The translations under genes were made by a program, and so were the position numbers. A DNA stretch of 64,000 nucleotides, taken from NCBI GenBank assembly GCA_012729555.1, contig JAAYCX010000097.1, forward strand, positions 46,462 through 110,461, written 5' to 3'. The DNA is from Acidobacteriota bacterium (GTDB lineage: Bacteria > Acidobacteriota > UBA6911). The notes beneath the pieces are model-generated. The model had not been told where the DNA came from. It did not search any database and worked only from the letters and a program-made list of their open reading frames with translations. This document shows positions 1 through 8,237 of the stretch, piece by piece (position 1 is the stretch's first letter; every line of letters starts with the position of its first letter).

Positions 1-1
1 C

Positions 2-772
2 GACAGCAAGACCTGCCCCGACACGGGGCTGGCCGCCGCCAGCCGCTCCCACTACATGGCGGGCAACGCCACCATCGACGCCGCCGGCAAGCTGATGGAC
101 TCCATGCGCAAACCGGACGGCTCCTGGCGCACCTACGACGAGATGAAGGCGGAAGGGATCCCGACAAAACATGTCGGGCACTACGACCAGTTTCACATCG
201 GCCTCCCCCCGGGACTCGACCCCAACACCGGCGAAGGGGAGAAGAACCCCACCTACATGTACGGGCTCAACCTCGCCCAGGTCGAGGTCGACGTCAAGAC
301 CGGCAAGACCCGGGTACTGAAGTTCACCTGCGTCACCGACGTCGGCACCATCGGCAACCGGCTGGCGGTCGAGGGGCAGGGCTACGGCGGCATCTCCCAC
401 AGCATCGGTTTCGCCCTCAGCGAGGACTACGACGCCCAGGACAGGCACGGCAGCATGGTCGGGTGCGGCATCCCCACCATCGACATGATCCCGGACGACT
501 TCAACCTCATCTTCATGGAGACGCCGCGGCCGGCAGGTCCGCACGGCTCCTGCGGGTGCTCCGAGGTCTTCCAGAGTTCCAACCACATGGCCGTCATCAA
601 CGCCATCCGCAACGCCTGCGGCGTCCGCATCTACTCCCTCCCCGCCACCCCCGACAAGGTCAAGGCGGCCTGGGAGGCGCGGCAGCGGGGGGAGGACCTG
701 ACGCCGCCGAAGTACTTCCTCGGTTCCGATTTCGAGGATGAACTGGACCTCATCCGGGCCAACCCGCTGTAG
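2..772 (+). CDS. Molybdenum aldehyde oxidoreductase (Mop/xanthine dehydrogenase family), C-terminal part
   Basis: The frame is open from base 2, so the gene begins outside the window; about 256 C-terminal residues are visible. They match the molybdopterin-binding domain of Mop-type aldehyde oxidoreductases, which oxidise aldehydes to carboxylic acids at a Mo centre. Visible landmarks are a PDTG..SR segment near the start, the EGQGYGG stretch, and a GPHGSCGCSE loop near the end. That loop corresponds to the family's GxxGxGE loop, whose Glu is the catalytic base; the usual small residues are replaced by Ser-Cys and Cys-Ser. The tail INAIRNACGVRI is typical of the family. The dicluster protein starts 14 bases downstream, so the two are probably co-transcribed. 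Family assignment is firm; the physiological substrate is unknown. Confidence 0.9.
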   Translation, partial: DSKTCPDTGLAAASRSHYMAGNATIDAAGKLMDSMRKPDGSWRTYDEMKAEGIPTKHVGHYDQFHIGLPPGLDPNTGEGEKNPTYMYGLNLAQVEVDVKTGKTRVLKFTCVTDVGTIGNRLAVEGQGYGGISHSIGFALSEDYDAQDRHGSMVGCGIPTIDMIPDDFNLIFMETPRPAGPHGSCGCSEVFQSSNHMAVINAIRNACGVRIYSLPATPDKVKAAWEARQRGEDLTPPKYFLGSDFEDELDLIRANPL

Positions 773-786
773 AAGGGAGCGGCGCC

Positions 787-3033
787 ATGAAGCCCGAGGA
801 CGCCCGCGAACACACCGACCGGTGCTTTCGCGGGGAGCCGGCCACCTGCACCTTCGCCTGCCCCTTCAGGATGGACATCCGGTCCTTCCTGGATAAAGCG
901 GCCCGGGGCAGGTGGCCGGCCGCTTACCGGACGCTGCGCGACGCCGTCGTCTTTCCCGCCGTCGTCAGCGTCCTCTGCGACCAGCCGTGCCGGGGGGCGT
1001 GCCAGCGCACCCTGCTGGGTGACGAGGCCCTCGAACTCAGGGAACTGGAGGCCGCCTGCCTCCGGAACGTGAAGGAGCGCAAGCCCGAACGCTACGTCAT
1101 CCCCCCGAAAAAGGAGCGCGTGGCCGTCGTGGGGGCCGGCCCCTCGGGCCTCGCCTGCGCCCTCGCCCTCGCCCAGAAAAAGTTCCGGGTCACCGTCTTC
1201 GAAAGGGGGGAGGGGTGGGGCGGCCGGCTCCGGGAACACCCGCGCTTCGCGGAGTTCGACGAGGACATCGGGCTGCAGTTTTCGGCGCTCGAGGCGCAAT
1301 TCCGATTCGGGGCGGAGGTCGGCGGCCTCGGGGAGCTCTCGGGGTTCGAGGCGGTCTACGTCGCCACGGGCGCAGGGGGGGACGCGTTCGGGCTCGAGAA
1401 CTCCTGGAACGACCAGCTCCACTCCACGGCCGATCCGAGGGTGTTTCTGGGGGGGGAGCTGTGCGGATCCTCCGTGATGGAGGCGCTGGCCGCCGGAACG
1501 GAGGCGTCCCGGTCGATCGAGGTCTTTCTCCAGACCGGCAAGGCGGCCGCCACCTTCGGCCGCTTTCCCCGGGGTTACGGCGGGCACGCGGTGCCTCACG
1601 AGGGGGTGCCCCCCGCCCCGGCCGTCCGGCCGGCCGACCCCTCCGGTTACAGCGGGGAGGAGGCCCGGGCCGAGGCCGCGCGCTGCATGCAGTGCGACTG
1701 CAACATCTGCATGGAAGCGTGCGAGATGCTCCGGCTCTTCCGCAAGGACCCGCACAAGATCGCGGTCGAGGTCTACACCGACACCCACGTCAACGCCCCC
1801 TTTTCCAGTCACACCATCACCCGCGAGGCCTACTCCTGCAACATCTGCGGTTACTGCGGCAGCGTCTGCCCGGTAGGGGTGAACATCGGGCCGCTCCTGC
1901 AGCTCTCGCGCCGCGTGCGCGCGAGCGCGGGGGTGCACCCGGCGGCGCTACACGATTTCTGGCTGCGCGAAATGGATTTCGCCGTTTCCGAGGGGGCCTT
2001 CGCCTCCCCCCCCGCGGGACGGGAGGAGTGCGCCTACGCCTTCTACCCCGGCTGCCAGCTGGGGGCGTCGAGCCCCGAACACGTGCTGAGGTCGTGGGAG
2101 TTCCTCGCCGCGCGTCACGACGCCGGCGTCATGCTGGGGTGCTGCGGCGCCCCCGCCTACTGGGCCGGGGACGACGACCGCCTGCGGGCCAATATCGAGG
2201 AAATCGAACGGGCCTGGACCGGGATGGGGCGGCCGGTGCTCGTGTGCGCCTGCGCCACCTGCCGGACCGTCCTGGCCGGTTTCCTCCCCGGCATCCGGAC
2301 CGTCTCGCTCTACGAGCTCCTGGCCGAAGCGGAGGAGGTGCGGCCCGCGCGCCTCTTCCCCGAGGCGGCGGTCTTCGACCCGTGCGCCGCCCGGGGGGCG
2401 GACCGGATGGAAGCCGCCGTGCGCACCCTCCTCTCCCGCTCCGGGGCCGCCTGCGCCGAACTCGCGGAGAAGAACCGCTGCTGCGGTCACGGGGGGCATA
2501 TCTACCCGGCCAACCCCGCCCTGGCCGAAGAGATCGCCCGAAACCGCGCGGAAGCGGACGCGCGCCCCTATGTCGTCTACTGCGCCAACTGCCGGGAGGT
2601 TTTCGCTTCCCGCGGCAAGGCCTGCGCCCATATCCTGGACATGATCTTCGACCTCCCGGTCCGGGAGGGGGTCCCGGGCCTCGACGAAAAGCGGGCGAAC
2701 AGCCTGGAGGTGAAAAGGGAGCTGATGAAAAGAATAAAGGGCGCCGACTTCGAGGCCCCGTCGCACCCATGGGACACCCTGACCCTGGTCATCGACGGGG
2801 GGCTCCGGCGCACCCTGGACCGGAAGCTCATTTCGGCCGTCGATATCAAGGAAGCCGTCTGGCGCGCGGAGTCCACCGGGGACAGGTTCCTCGACGAGGG
2901 GACCGGCGCCTGTCTCTGCAGCATGGTGAAGGAGGTGATCACCTACTGGGTCGAATACCGCGGAATCGCCGACGGAACCTTTGAGATCCTCGACGCCTAT
3001 ACGCATCGCATGCGCTTCACCCGGGGGGAATGA
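787..3033 (+). CDS. FAD/4Fe-4S dicluster protein with HdrB-like CCG domains (DVU_1558-like)
   Basis: A 748-residue multidomain electron-transfer protein. Residues 1-95 form a GltD-like helical Fe-S region with scattered Cys (13, 21, 25, 64, 68, 72). Residues 110-270 are a flavoprotein fold with GAGPSGL at 116-122; I see no second Rossmann motif for NAD(P)H. Two ferredoxin clusters follow (C300/303/305/308/312 and C351/354/357/361). Then come two heterodisulfide-reductase B-type Cys-rich halves (CCG at 452-454 with C487/489/492; CCG at 565-567 with C599/602). Residues 630-748 are a tail I do not recognise. It resembles the protein encoded beside the Mop aldehyde oxidoreductase in Desulfovibrio (DVU1558), and probably takes electrons from the upstream enzyme. 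That role is inferred from gene order, not shown. Confidence 0.85.
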   Translation: MKPEDAREHTDRCFRGEPATCTFACPFRMDIRSFLDKAARGRWPAAYRTLRDAVVFPAVVSVLCDQPCRGACQRTLLGDEALELRELEAACLRNVKERKPERYVIPPKKERVAVVGAGPSGLACALALAQKKFRVTVFERGEGWGGRLREHPRFAEFDEDIGLQFSALEAQFRFGAEVGGLGELSGFEAVYVATGAGGDAFGLENSWNDQLHSTADPRVFLGGELCGSSVMEALAAGTEASRSIEVFLQTGKAAATFGRFPRGYGGHAVPHEGVPPAPAVRPADPSGYSGEEARAEAARCMQCDCNICMEACEMLRLFRKDPHKIAVEVYTDTHVNAPFSSHTITREAYSCNICGYCGSVCPVGVNIGPLLQLSRRVRASAGVHPAALHDFWLREMDFAVSEGAFASPPAGREECAYAFYPGCQLGASSPEHVLRSWEFLAARHDAGVMLGCCGAPAYWAGDDDRLRANIEEIERAWTGMGRPVLVCACATCRTVLAGFLPGIRTVSLYELLAEAEEVRPARLFPEAAVFDPCAARGADRMEAAVRTLLSRSGAACAELAEKNRCCGHGGHIYPANPALAEEIARNRAEADARPYVVYCANCREVFASRGKACAHILDMIFDLPVREGVPGLDEKRANSLEVKRELMKRIKGADFEAPSHPWDTLTLVIDGGLRRTLDRKLISAVDIKEAVWRAESTGDRFLDEGTGACLCSMVKEVITYWVEYRGIADGTFEILDAYTHRMRFTRGE

Positions 3034-3038
3034 GGCCG

Positions 3039-3236
3039 ATGGAAACCGGGAAGAGACATTGGAAATGCGCCCGGTGCGACCGGGAGCTGGTACCGAAAAA
3101 GACGGTGTTCACCTACATGGGGCTGACGCTGGCCCACGAGGTCGAGGTCTGCCCGGGCTGCGGCAAGGTCTTCGTCCCCCGCGACATGGCCGAGGGGAAA
3201 ATGGCGGAGGCGGAACGGCAGCTCGAGGACAAGTGA
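3039..3236 (+). CDS. Small two-CxxC redox protein (DVU_1557-like)
   Basis: A 65-residue soluble protein with two CxxC pairs, CARC near residue 10 and CPGC near residue 39, forming a zinc-ribbon or rubredoxin-like knuckle around a short beta stretch. It matches in size, motif and position the small redox protein DVU1557 of the Desulfovibrio aldehyde oxidoreductase locus. The start at 3039 has a G-rich ribosome site at 3023-3028 at a good distance. An earlier ATG at 3030 overlaps the previous stop (ATGA) and would add three residues. Metal content and partner are unknown. Confidence 0.75.
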   Translation: METGKRHWKCARCDRELVPKKTVFTYMGLTLAHEVEVCPGCGKVFVPRDMAEGKMAEAERQLEDK

Positions 3237-3243
3237 GGAACCC

Positions 3244-3648
3244 ATGGCATACGACGCCGAAGACATTATTGCCCTGACCGCCAGGGGGTACTGCTGCAGC
3301 CAGATCATGGTCAAGGCGGGGCTCGACGCGCGGGGAGAGGAGAACGAGCAGCTGCTCGAAGCGGTCGCCGGGCTGTGCGGCGGACTGCATTCGGGCCTCT
3401 GCTGCGGCATCCTGACCGGGGCCGCCTGCCTGCTGTCGCTCTACGACAGCAGCGCCGCGGCGTCCGCCATGATCCCGGAACTGGCGCGGTGGTTCCGTTC
3501 GACCTACGGGACGGCCCGCGGCGGCATCGAATGCCGCGACATCCTCGGCGACGACCCCCTCGCTAGGAGCGAGCTCTGCCCGGGGATGATGGCCGAGACC
3601 CTGTCCCGCTGCAGGGAACTGCTGGCCCCTTTCGGCTACGAACTCTGA
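3244..3648 (+). CDS. C-GCAxxG-C-C family protein (DVU_1555-like)
   Basis: A 134-residue protein of the C_GCAxxG_C_C family, recognised by its Cys pattern: CC at 17-18, LCGG in the middle, CCGILTGAAC, a later ECRD and further single Cys towards the C-terminus. The function of the family is not established; the pattern suggests a bound metal cluster and redox role. It begins 7 bases after the small CxxC protein and ends 3 bases before the CoA ligase, so it is part of the same operon. In Desulfovibrio a methyltransferase-like gene (DVU1556) is found at the spot just upstream; here there is no room for it. Confidence 0.8.
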   Translation: MAYDAEDIIALTARGYCCSQIMVKAGLDARGEENEQLLEAVAGLCGGLHSGLCCGILTGAACLLSLYDSSAAASAMIPELARWFRSTYGTARGGIECRDILGDDPLARSELCPGMMAETLSRCRELLAPFGYEL

Positions 3649-3651
3649 CCG

Positions 3652-5013
3652 ATGCCGCGGACGCCGCTCGATGGCTGGATGGCCCGCAGGCTGCGCGCTC
3701 ACGGGCTGCCGCCCGGAACCGACACCGGGCTGTACCAGTTGGCCCGGCTCAGGGAAACCCTGGATTACGCCCGATCCCGGAGCCGTTTCTACCGCGACCG
3801 CCTCGCACAGATAGACAGCGCCTCCATCCGCAGCCTGGACGATGTCGCCCGGCTTCCCTTCACCTTTCCCGAGGATCTCGCCGCCGGGTTCCACGAATTC
3901 CTCTGCGTCTCCCCGAGGGAGGTGGAGCGGATCGTCACCCTCGCGACCTCCGGCACCACGGCCCCGCCCAAGAGGATCGCCTTCGCTTCCGAAGACCAGG
4001 AACGGACCGTCGACTTCTTCCATCACGGCATGTCGACCTTCACGGACCGGACCGACCGCGTGGTCGTCTTCATGCCGGGAGCGGCCGAGGGGAGCGTGGG
4101 GGACCTCCTCCGGCGGGCGCTCGCGCGCCTCGGCTGCGCCGCCGTCGTCTCCGGCCCCGTGTCCGATTACGGGAGGGCGTTCGAAACCCTCCGCCGGTCG
4201 GAAGCCACCTGTGTCGTGGGGATCCCCTGCCAGCTCCTGGCGCTCTCGAGGTACGCCCCGTCGCGCGCGCCGGGAAAACCGGTCCGGCCCAGGAGCGTGC
4301 TCCTGAGTTCGGACTATGTCTCCCCGGCGGTCGTGCGGGCGCTGGAGGCCGCGTGGGGGTGCACGGTGTACGGCCACTACGGGATGACCGAAATGGGGCT
4401 CGGGGGCGCCGTCGAGTGCCGCGAGCGGCAGGGGTATCACCTGCGGGAGGCCGACCTGCTGTTCGAAGTCGTCGATGGCGCAAGCGGCAGGCCCCTCCCG
4501 GACGGGGAATACGGCGAGGTGGTGTTCTCCACCCTGACGCGCCGGGCCATGCCCCTTATCCGGTACCGGACCGGCGACGCTTCCCGCATCCTGCCGGGAA
4601 CCTGTTCCTGCGGGTCCCCCCTCCGAAGGCTGGACCGCGTCCGGGGCCGGATGCGGGAGGCCGTGGGGCTCGAGGGAGGACTCTCCCTGTCGATGGCCGA
4701 CCTCGACGACGCGCTCCTCGACGACCCCGGCGTGTCGACCTTCTCCGCCGCGATGGAGCGCCGGGGGGGGCGCGATCGTCTCCGCCTCCGGGTGCGCACG
4801 ATCCGGGGGCCGGCCGACCCGCGCCGTTGGGCGGCCCGGGTCCGCGCCATCCCCGTCGTGGACGACCTGGTCCGCCGCGGCCGCCTGGAGCTCGACATCC
4901 TCCCGGGAGCCGCCGCCTTCCCGACGACCGGCACGGCCAAGCGCCGCATCGCCGATCGCAGGGATCCGGCGCGGTCCGCGAAGCCCCTCGACATCCCGCG
5001 GTCGGGGCGTTAA
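3652..5013 (+). CDS. AMP-forming CoA ligase, phenylacetate-CoA ligase-like (DVU_1553-like)
   Basis: A 453-residue adenylate-forming enzyme related to PaaK phenylacetate-CoA ligases. The phosphate-binding loop is TSGTTAPPK (about residues 101-109), the second core motif is YGHYGMTE, and YRTGD is the ribose-binding motif. A CSCG pair after YRTGD is shared with PaaK-like enzymes. Such enzymes convert a carboxylate, ATP and CoA to acyl-CoA, AMP and PPi. In this operon it could activate the acid produced by the aldehyde oxidoreductase; the same family sits in the Desulfovibrio locus (DVU1553). The C-terminal domain looks divergent and lacks an obvious catalytic-Lys motif, so ligase activity should not be assumed. 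Confidence 0.8.
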   Translation: MPRTPLDGWMARRLRAHGLPPGTDTGLYQLARLRETLDYARSRSRFYRDRLAQIDSASIRSLDDVARLPFTFPEDLAAGFHEFLCVSPREVERIVTLATSGTTAPPKRIAFASEDQERTVDFFHHGMSTFTDRTDRVVVFMPGAAEGSVGDLLRRALARLGCAAVVSGPVSDYGRAFETLRRSEATCVVGIPCQLLALSRYAPSRAPGKPVRPRSVLLSSDYVSPAVVRALEAAWGCTVYGHYGMTEMGLGGAVECRERQGYHLREADLLFEVVDGASGRPLPDGEYGEVVFSTLTRRAMPLIRYRTGDASRILPGTCSCGSPLRRLDRVRGRMREAVGLEGGLSLSMADLDDALLDDPGVSTFSAAMERRGGRDRLRLRVRTIRGPADPRRWAARVRAIPVVDDLVRRGRLELDILPGAAAFPTTGTAKRRIADRRDPARSAKPLDIPRSGR

Positions 5014-5075
5014 TGTTTGCTCGCGGGCGCTTTCGCTGTTATTAGGTATTCATGAGCAGTTGTTCGGGACGGCGT

Positions 5076-5095
5076 GGCCGCCCGCACGGGCGGCC
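5076..5095. repeat. GC-rich perfect hairpin ahead of the PCD gene
   Basis: GGCCGCCCG and CGGGCGGCC are separated by two bases, giving a very stable stem between the CoA ligase stop and the ribosome site of the next gene. There is no T-run after it on either strand, so it is not a classical terminator. It may act as an RNA-processing or attenuation element. Confidence 0.4.
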
Positions 5096-5115
5096 CGCGC
5101 CGGGAAAGGAATCCT

Positions 5116-5460
5116 ATGAGCGACGAAAAGCCACTGGCTGAGCGGGAATGCGTCCCCTGCCGCGGGGGGGTACCTCCGCTCGAGGGGGAAACCCTGGCCC
5201 GGTACCAGGCCGAACTGGGGGGCGACTGGAAGGTGGTCGAGGACCAGCGCCTGGAAAAAACCTATAAATTCAGGAATTTCAAGGAGGCGCTCGCTTACAC
5301 CGTGCGGGTCGGGGAACTGGCCGAAAGCGTCGGCCATCATCCCGGCATCCACCTGGCCTGGGGCCAGGTGAAACTCGCCATCTGGACGCACAAGATTTCG
5401 GGCCTCTCGGAGGCCGATTTCGTGCTGGCGGCGAAAGCGGACGAACTCTACCGGTCGTGA
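5116..5460 (+). CDS. Pterin-4a-carbinolamine dehydratase family protein (PCD/DCoH)
   Basis: A 114-residue protein of the PCD family (COG2154). The active-site signature is present: ESVGHHPGIHL followed by IWTHKISGLSEADF, giving the conserved His-His-Pro and the later Thr-His. Classical members dehydrate 4a-hydroxytetrahydropterin; comparative genomics has also linked some bacterial members with molybdenum cofactor metabolism. The start at 5116 was chosen because GGAAAGGA precedes it by five bases; a longer in-frame reading from 5074 lacks a ribosome site. No aromatic amino acid hydroxylase is nearby, and the neighbours on both sides belong to a molybdoenzyme locus, so a cofactor role is more likely here (inference). 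Confidence 0.85.
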   Translation: MSDEKPLAERECVPCRGGVPPLEGETLARYQAELGGDWKVVEDQRLEKTYKFRNFKEALAYTVRVGELAESVGHHPGIHLAWGQVKLAIWTHKISGLSEADFVLAAKADELYRS

Positions 5461-5491
5461 GCCGGCATCCGAAGGCGGGCAGAGAAAACAT

Positions 5492-6640
5492 ATGATCTAT
5501 CTCGATCACGCGGCGACCTCCTGGCCCAAGCCGCCCGAAGTGCTCCGGGCCATGGCCGCCTTCCTGGAGCGGGCGGGGGGGAACCCCGGCCGATCCGGGC
5601 ACCGCCTTTCGCTCGAAGCCGGGCGCATCGTCTACGACGCGCGCGAGGCGGTCGCCTCGCTCTTCGGCGCCCCCGACCCGTTGCGGGTGCTCTTCACCCT
5701 GAACGCCACCCAGGCGCTCAACCTCGCCCTCTCGGGCCTCCTCGGGCCCGGGGACCACGTGGTCGCCACCGGCATGGAGCACAACGCCGTGATGCGCCCC
5801 CTGCGCCACCTCGAAAGCGGAGGGGTGCGACTCACGGTGGTCCCCTGCTCCCGGGACGGGTCCCTGGACCCGGGGAGGATGGCGGCCGCCATCGGCCCGT
5901 CGACACGCCTCGTCGTCATGACCCACGCGAGCAACGTCACGGGCACCATCCTGCCGGTCTCCGACGTCGCCCGCGCCGCGCACGCGCGCGGGGCGCTCCT
6001 GCTGGTGGACGCCGCCCAGACGGCGGGGGTGCTCCCCATCGACATGCAGTTGACCGGCATCGACCTGCTGGCCTTCACCGGGCACAAGGGGCTGCAGGGA
6101 CCGCCCGGCACCGGCGGGCTGATCCTGGGAGAAGGGGTCCCCGCCTCTCGGATGGCGCCGCTGGTGCGGGGGGGAACGGGCAGCCGCTCGGAGCACGAGA
6201 TCCAGCCGGAGGACTTCCCGGACAAGTTCGAGAGCGGCACCCTCAACGGCCCCGGGATCGCCGGTCTGGGCGCCGGCATCCGCTGGGTTCTCGACCGCGG
6301 CATCGACGCGCTGCGTGCCCGTGAACTGGAACTCGCGCGCGCGCTCGCGGAGGGGATCCGCAACATCGCGGGGGTCGCCGTCTACGGCCCGGAAAACCCG
6401 GAGGAGCGCACATCGATCGTGTCCTTCACCGCGGCGGGGCGCCGCCCCTCCGAGATCGGCCTCCGGCTGGACGACGAGTTCGGCATCCTCTGCCGGGTGG
6501 GGCTGCACTGCGCCCCGGCCGCCCACCGCACCATCGGCACCTTCCCGGAGGGGACGGTCCGGCTGGCCCTCGGCGCCGCGACGGGGATGGCAGAGGTCGA
6601 GGCCGCCGTCGCCGCCGTCCGGAAGGTCCTGCGCGCCTGA
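5492..6640 (+). CDS. Cysteine desulfurase-like class V aminotransferase
   Basis: A 382-residue PLP enzyme that begins with the typical YLDHAATSWPKP motif. The PLP lysine lies in FTGHKGLQGPPGTGG (near residue 196). The loop VGLHCAPAAHRTIGT near residues 337-351 carries the candidate persulfide Cys. It belongs to the cysteine-desulfurase-related group described as class V aminotransferases with EGC-type features, close to IscS/CsdA/SufS. It would release sulfur (or selenium) from cysteine. Located 31 bases after the PCD gene and in the same direction as the aldehyde oxidoreductase cluster, it could supply the terminal sulfido ligand of the Mo cofactor; this is inference from context. Confidence 0.85.
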   Translation: MIYLDHAATSWPKPPEVLRAMAAFLERAGGNPGRSGHRLSLEAGRIVYDAREAVASLFGAPDPLRVLFTLNATQALNLALSGLLGPGDHVVATGMEHNAVMRPLRHLESGGVRLTVVPCSRDGSLDPGRMAAAIGPSTRLVVMTHASNVTGTILPVSDVARAAHARGALLLVDAAQTAGVLPIDMQLTGIDLLAFTGHKGLQGPPGTGGLILGEGVPASRMAPLVRGGTGSRSEHEIQPEDFPDKFESGTLNGPGIAGLGAGIRWVLDRGIDALRARELELARALAEGIRNIAGVAVYGPENPEERTSIVSFTAAGRRPSEIGLRLDDEFGILCRVGLHCAPAAHRTIGTFPEGTVRLALGAATGMAEVEAAVAAVRKVLRA

Positions 6641-6674
6641 CCCCCGCCCGGCGAGCCGGCCCCTGAATCTCCCC

Positions 6675-6697
6675 ACGGAGACTCCGTCTTTTTTATG
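6675..6697 (+). terminator. Possible weak terminator after the desulfurase gene
   Basis: A short stem ACGGA/TCCGT with a three-base loop is followed directly by CTTTTTTAT. The stem is only five pairs, so it is a weak candidate, but it is in the right place to end the upstream operon before the separately controlled MFS gene. Confidence 0.4.
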
Positions 6698-6710
6698 AGA
6701 ATTTCGGTAT

Positions 6711-6730
6711 CGTTTGCGCCCGTTTGCGCA
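6711..6730 (+). promoter_or_regulatory. Tandem 10-bp direct repeat upstream of the MFS gene
   Basis: CGTTTGCGCC is immediately followed by CGTTTGCGCA, and then by an AT-rich TACAATATCC. A tandem half-site of this length with a TACAAT box next to it (6731-6736) looks like a regulator site beside a promoter for the transporter gene that starts at 6814. No regulator gene is adjacent, so the binding protein is unknown. Confidence 0.35.
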
Positions 6731-6813
6731 TACAATATCCCAGCCATGCCGGCGGCCATCCCACGGATCCCCGGCGCCGGACCGGAACCACGAAGCCACG
6801 GAGTCTCGAGACC

Positions 6814-8112
6814 ATGAATTACGACCCGCGCGAAACCCTGGACAAGGCCCCTATGGGGCGGCTCCAGATGTTGATCATCTTCATCATGTTCGGACTCAAC
6901 GGCATCGACGGGTTCGACGTCCTCTCCATCAGCTACGCCTCTCCCGGGATCGCGGCCGAATGGAACCTCGACCGCGCCGCGCTCGGCATGATCCTGCCGA
7001 TGGAACTCATCGGCATGGCCCTCGGCTCGATCCTGTTCGGCTGGATCGCCGACACCCTCGGGCGGCGCTCCATCTCGCTGCTTTGCCTGGTGATGATGGC
7101 CTTCGGCATGCTGATGACTCCCACCTCCGCGAGCGTCGCACAGCTGTCGGCCTGGCGCGTTTTCACCGGCTTCGGCCTCGGGGGACTGCTCGCGGCCATC
7201 AACGCGCTGACGGCGGAGTATTCGTGCGTCCGGCGCCGGCACCTGTGCGTCGCGATCATGTCGATCGGCTACCCCGTCGGGGGGATCCTCTGGGGCAAGC
7301 TCGCCACCTGGCTGCTGACGCAGTACGAGTGGCGCTCGGTATTCTACCTGGGATTCGGGGTCACGGCCCTGTTCATCCCGGTGGTCTACTTCCTGGTGCC
7401 GGAATCGCCCCACTGGCTCGTGCGCAAGCAGCCCCGCGCCGCCCTGGAGCGGGTCAGCCGGGCCATGCAGCGTCTGGGCCACCCGCCCGTGGGCGCCCTC
7501 CCCGAGGTGTCGCTCGAAATGCGCAGGAAATCGATGGGCGACCTCTTCTCCCCCGCCCTGCTCCCCATAACCCTGATCGTGACGGTGGCCTATTTCCTGC
7601 AGATCACGAGCTATTACTTCATCCTCAAGTGGGTGCCCAAGATCGTCGCGGACATGGGGTTCTCGGCCGCCTCGGCCGGCGACGTGCTGGTGTTCGCCAA
7701 CATCGGGGGAGCGGTGGGGGGCGCCACCCTGGGCCTGCTGACGCTCCGCTTCGATCTCAGGAAACTCACCATCGCCGTGATGGCCCTGGGGGGGGTGTGC
7801 ATCGCCCTGTTCGGGCAGATGCCGGCCGATCTGACCGCCATGTCGGCGGTGGCGGTCCTCTGCGGCCTGTTCGGCAACACGGCCATCGTCGGGATGTTCG
7901 CCCTGTTCGCCCAGGCCTTCCCCACCCACGTGCGCGCCTCCGGGACCGGCTTTTCCGTCGGCATCGGGCGCGGCGGCGCCATCCTCTCCCCCATCATCGC
8001 CGGGTTCCTGTTCCAGTGGGGGTTCAGCCTCCCCGCGGTCAGCATGATCATCAGCACCGGGGCCATCGCCGGGGCCGCCGTCCTCTGCTTTCTCAAGCTC
8101 CAGAAGGCCTGA
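6814..8112 (+). CDS. MFS transporter, aromatic acid:H+ symporter-like
   Basis: A 432-residue, 12-helix major facilitator protein. The first helix carries NGIDGFDVLSISYASP, close to the DGxD signature of the aromatic acid:H+ symporter (PcaK/BenK) group. Loop 2-3 has GWIADTLGRRS, the MFS motif A, and the central loop contains the sugar-porter-like PESPHWLV. It probably imports an organic, perhaps aromatic, acid with protons. The start at 6814 was preferred over an upstream in-frame ATG because GGAG lies nine bases before it and the upstream codons do not look like a membrane protein. Substrate assignment is by family only. Confidence 0.85.
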   Translation: MNYDPRETLDKAPMGRLQMLIIFIMFGLNGIDGFDVLSISYASPGIAAEWNLDRAALGMILPMELIGMALGSILFGWIADTLGRRSISLLCLVMMAFGMLMTPTSASVAQLSAWRVFTGFGLGGLLAAINALTAEYSCVRRRHLCVAIMSIGYPVGGILWGKLATWLLTQYEWRSVFYLGFGVTALFIPVVYFLVPESPHWLVRKQPRAALERVSRAMQRLGHPPVGALPEVSLEMRRKSMGDLFSPALLPITLIVTVAYFLQITSYYFILKWVPKIVADMGFSAASAGDVLVFANIGGAVGGATLGLLTLRFDLRKLTIAVMALGGVCIALFGQMPADLTAMSAVAVLCGLFGNTAIVGMFALFAQAFPTHVRASGTGFSVGIGRGGAILSPIIAGFLFQWGFSLPAVSMIISTGAIAGAAVLCFLKLQKA

Positions 8113-8154
8113 CGCCCGGGGCTCCGGGGCCGGGAAGATTCCCCGAAACGGCCG

Positions 8155-8183
8155 TTGCACTCGCGGGCGTTTGCTGGGAGAAT
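8155..8183 (+). promoter_or_regulatory. Possible sigma70 promoter for feoAB
   Basis: TTGCAC (8155-8160) and GAGAAT (8178-8183) are separated by 17 bases, about 55 bases upstream of feoA. The match is moderate (four of six in each box). No Fur box was recognised near it. Confidence 0.3.
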
Positions 8184-8237
8184 GTTCACCGCGTCCAACA
8201 CGCCGACGGGGGGGGCGGAAGGCAAAGGAGAGGGTGT

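Noticed and set aside
631..1938. A 435-codon open frame on the minus strand opposite the dicluster gene
   Set aside because: It is antisense to a clear multidomain protein; its composition (Gly/Arg/Pro rich) is that of a shadow frame in GC-rich DNA.
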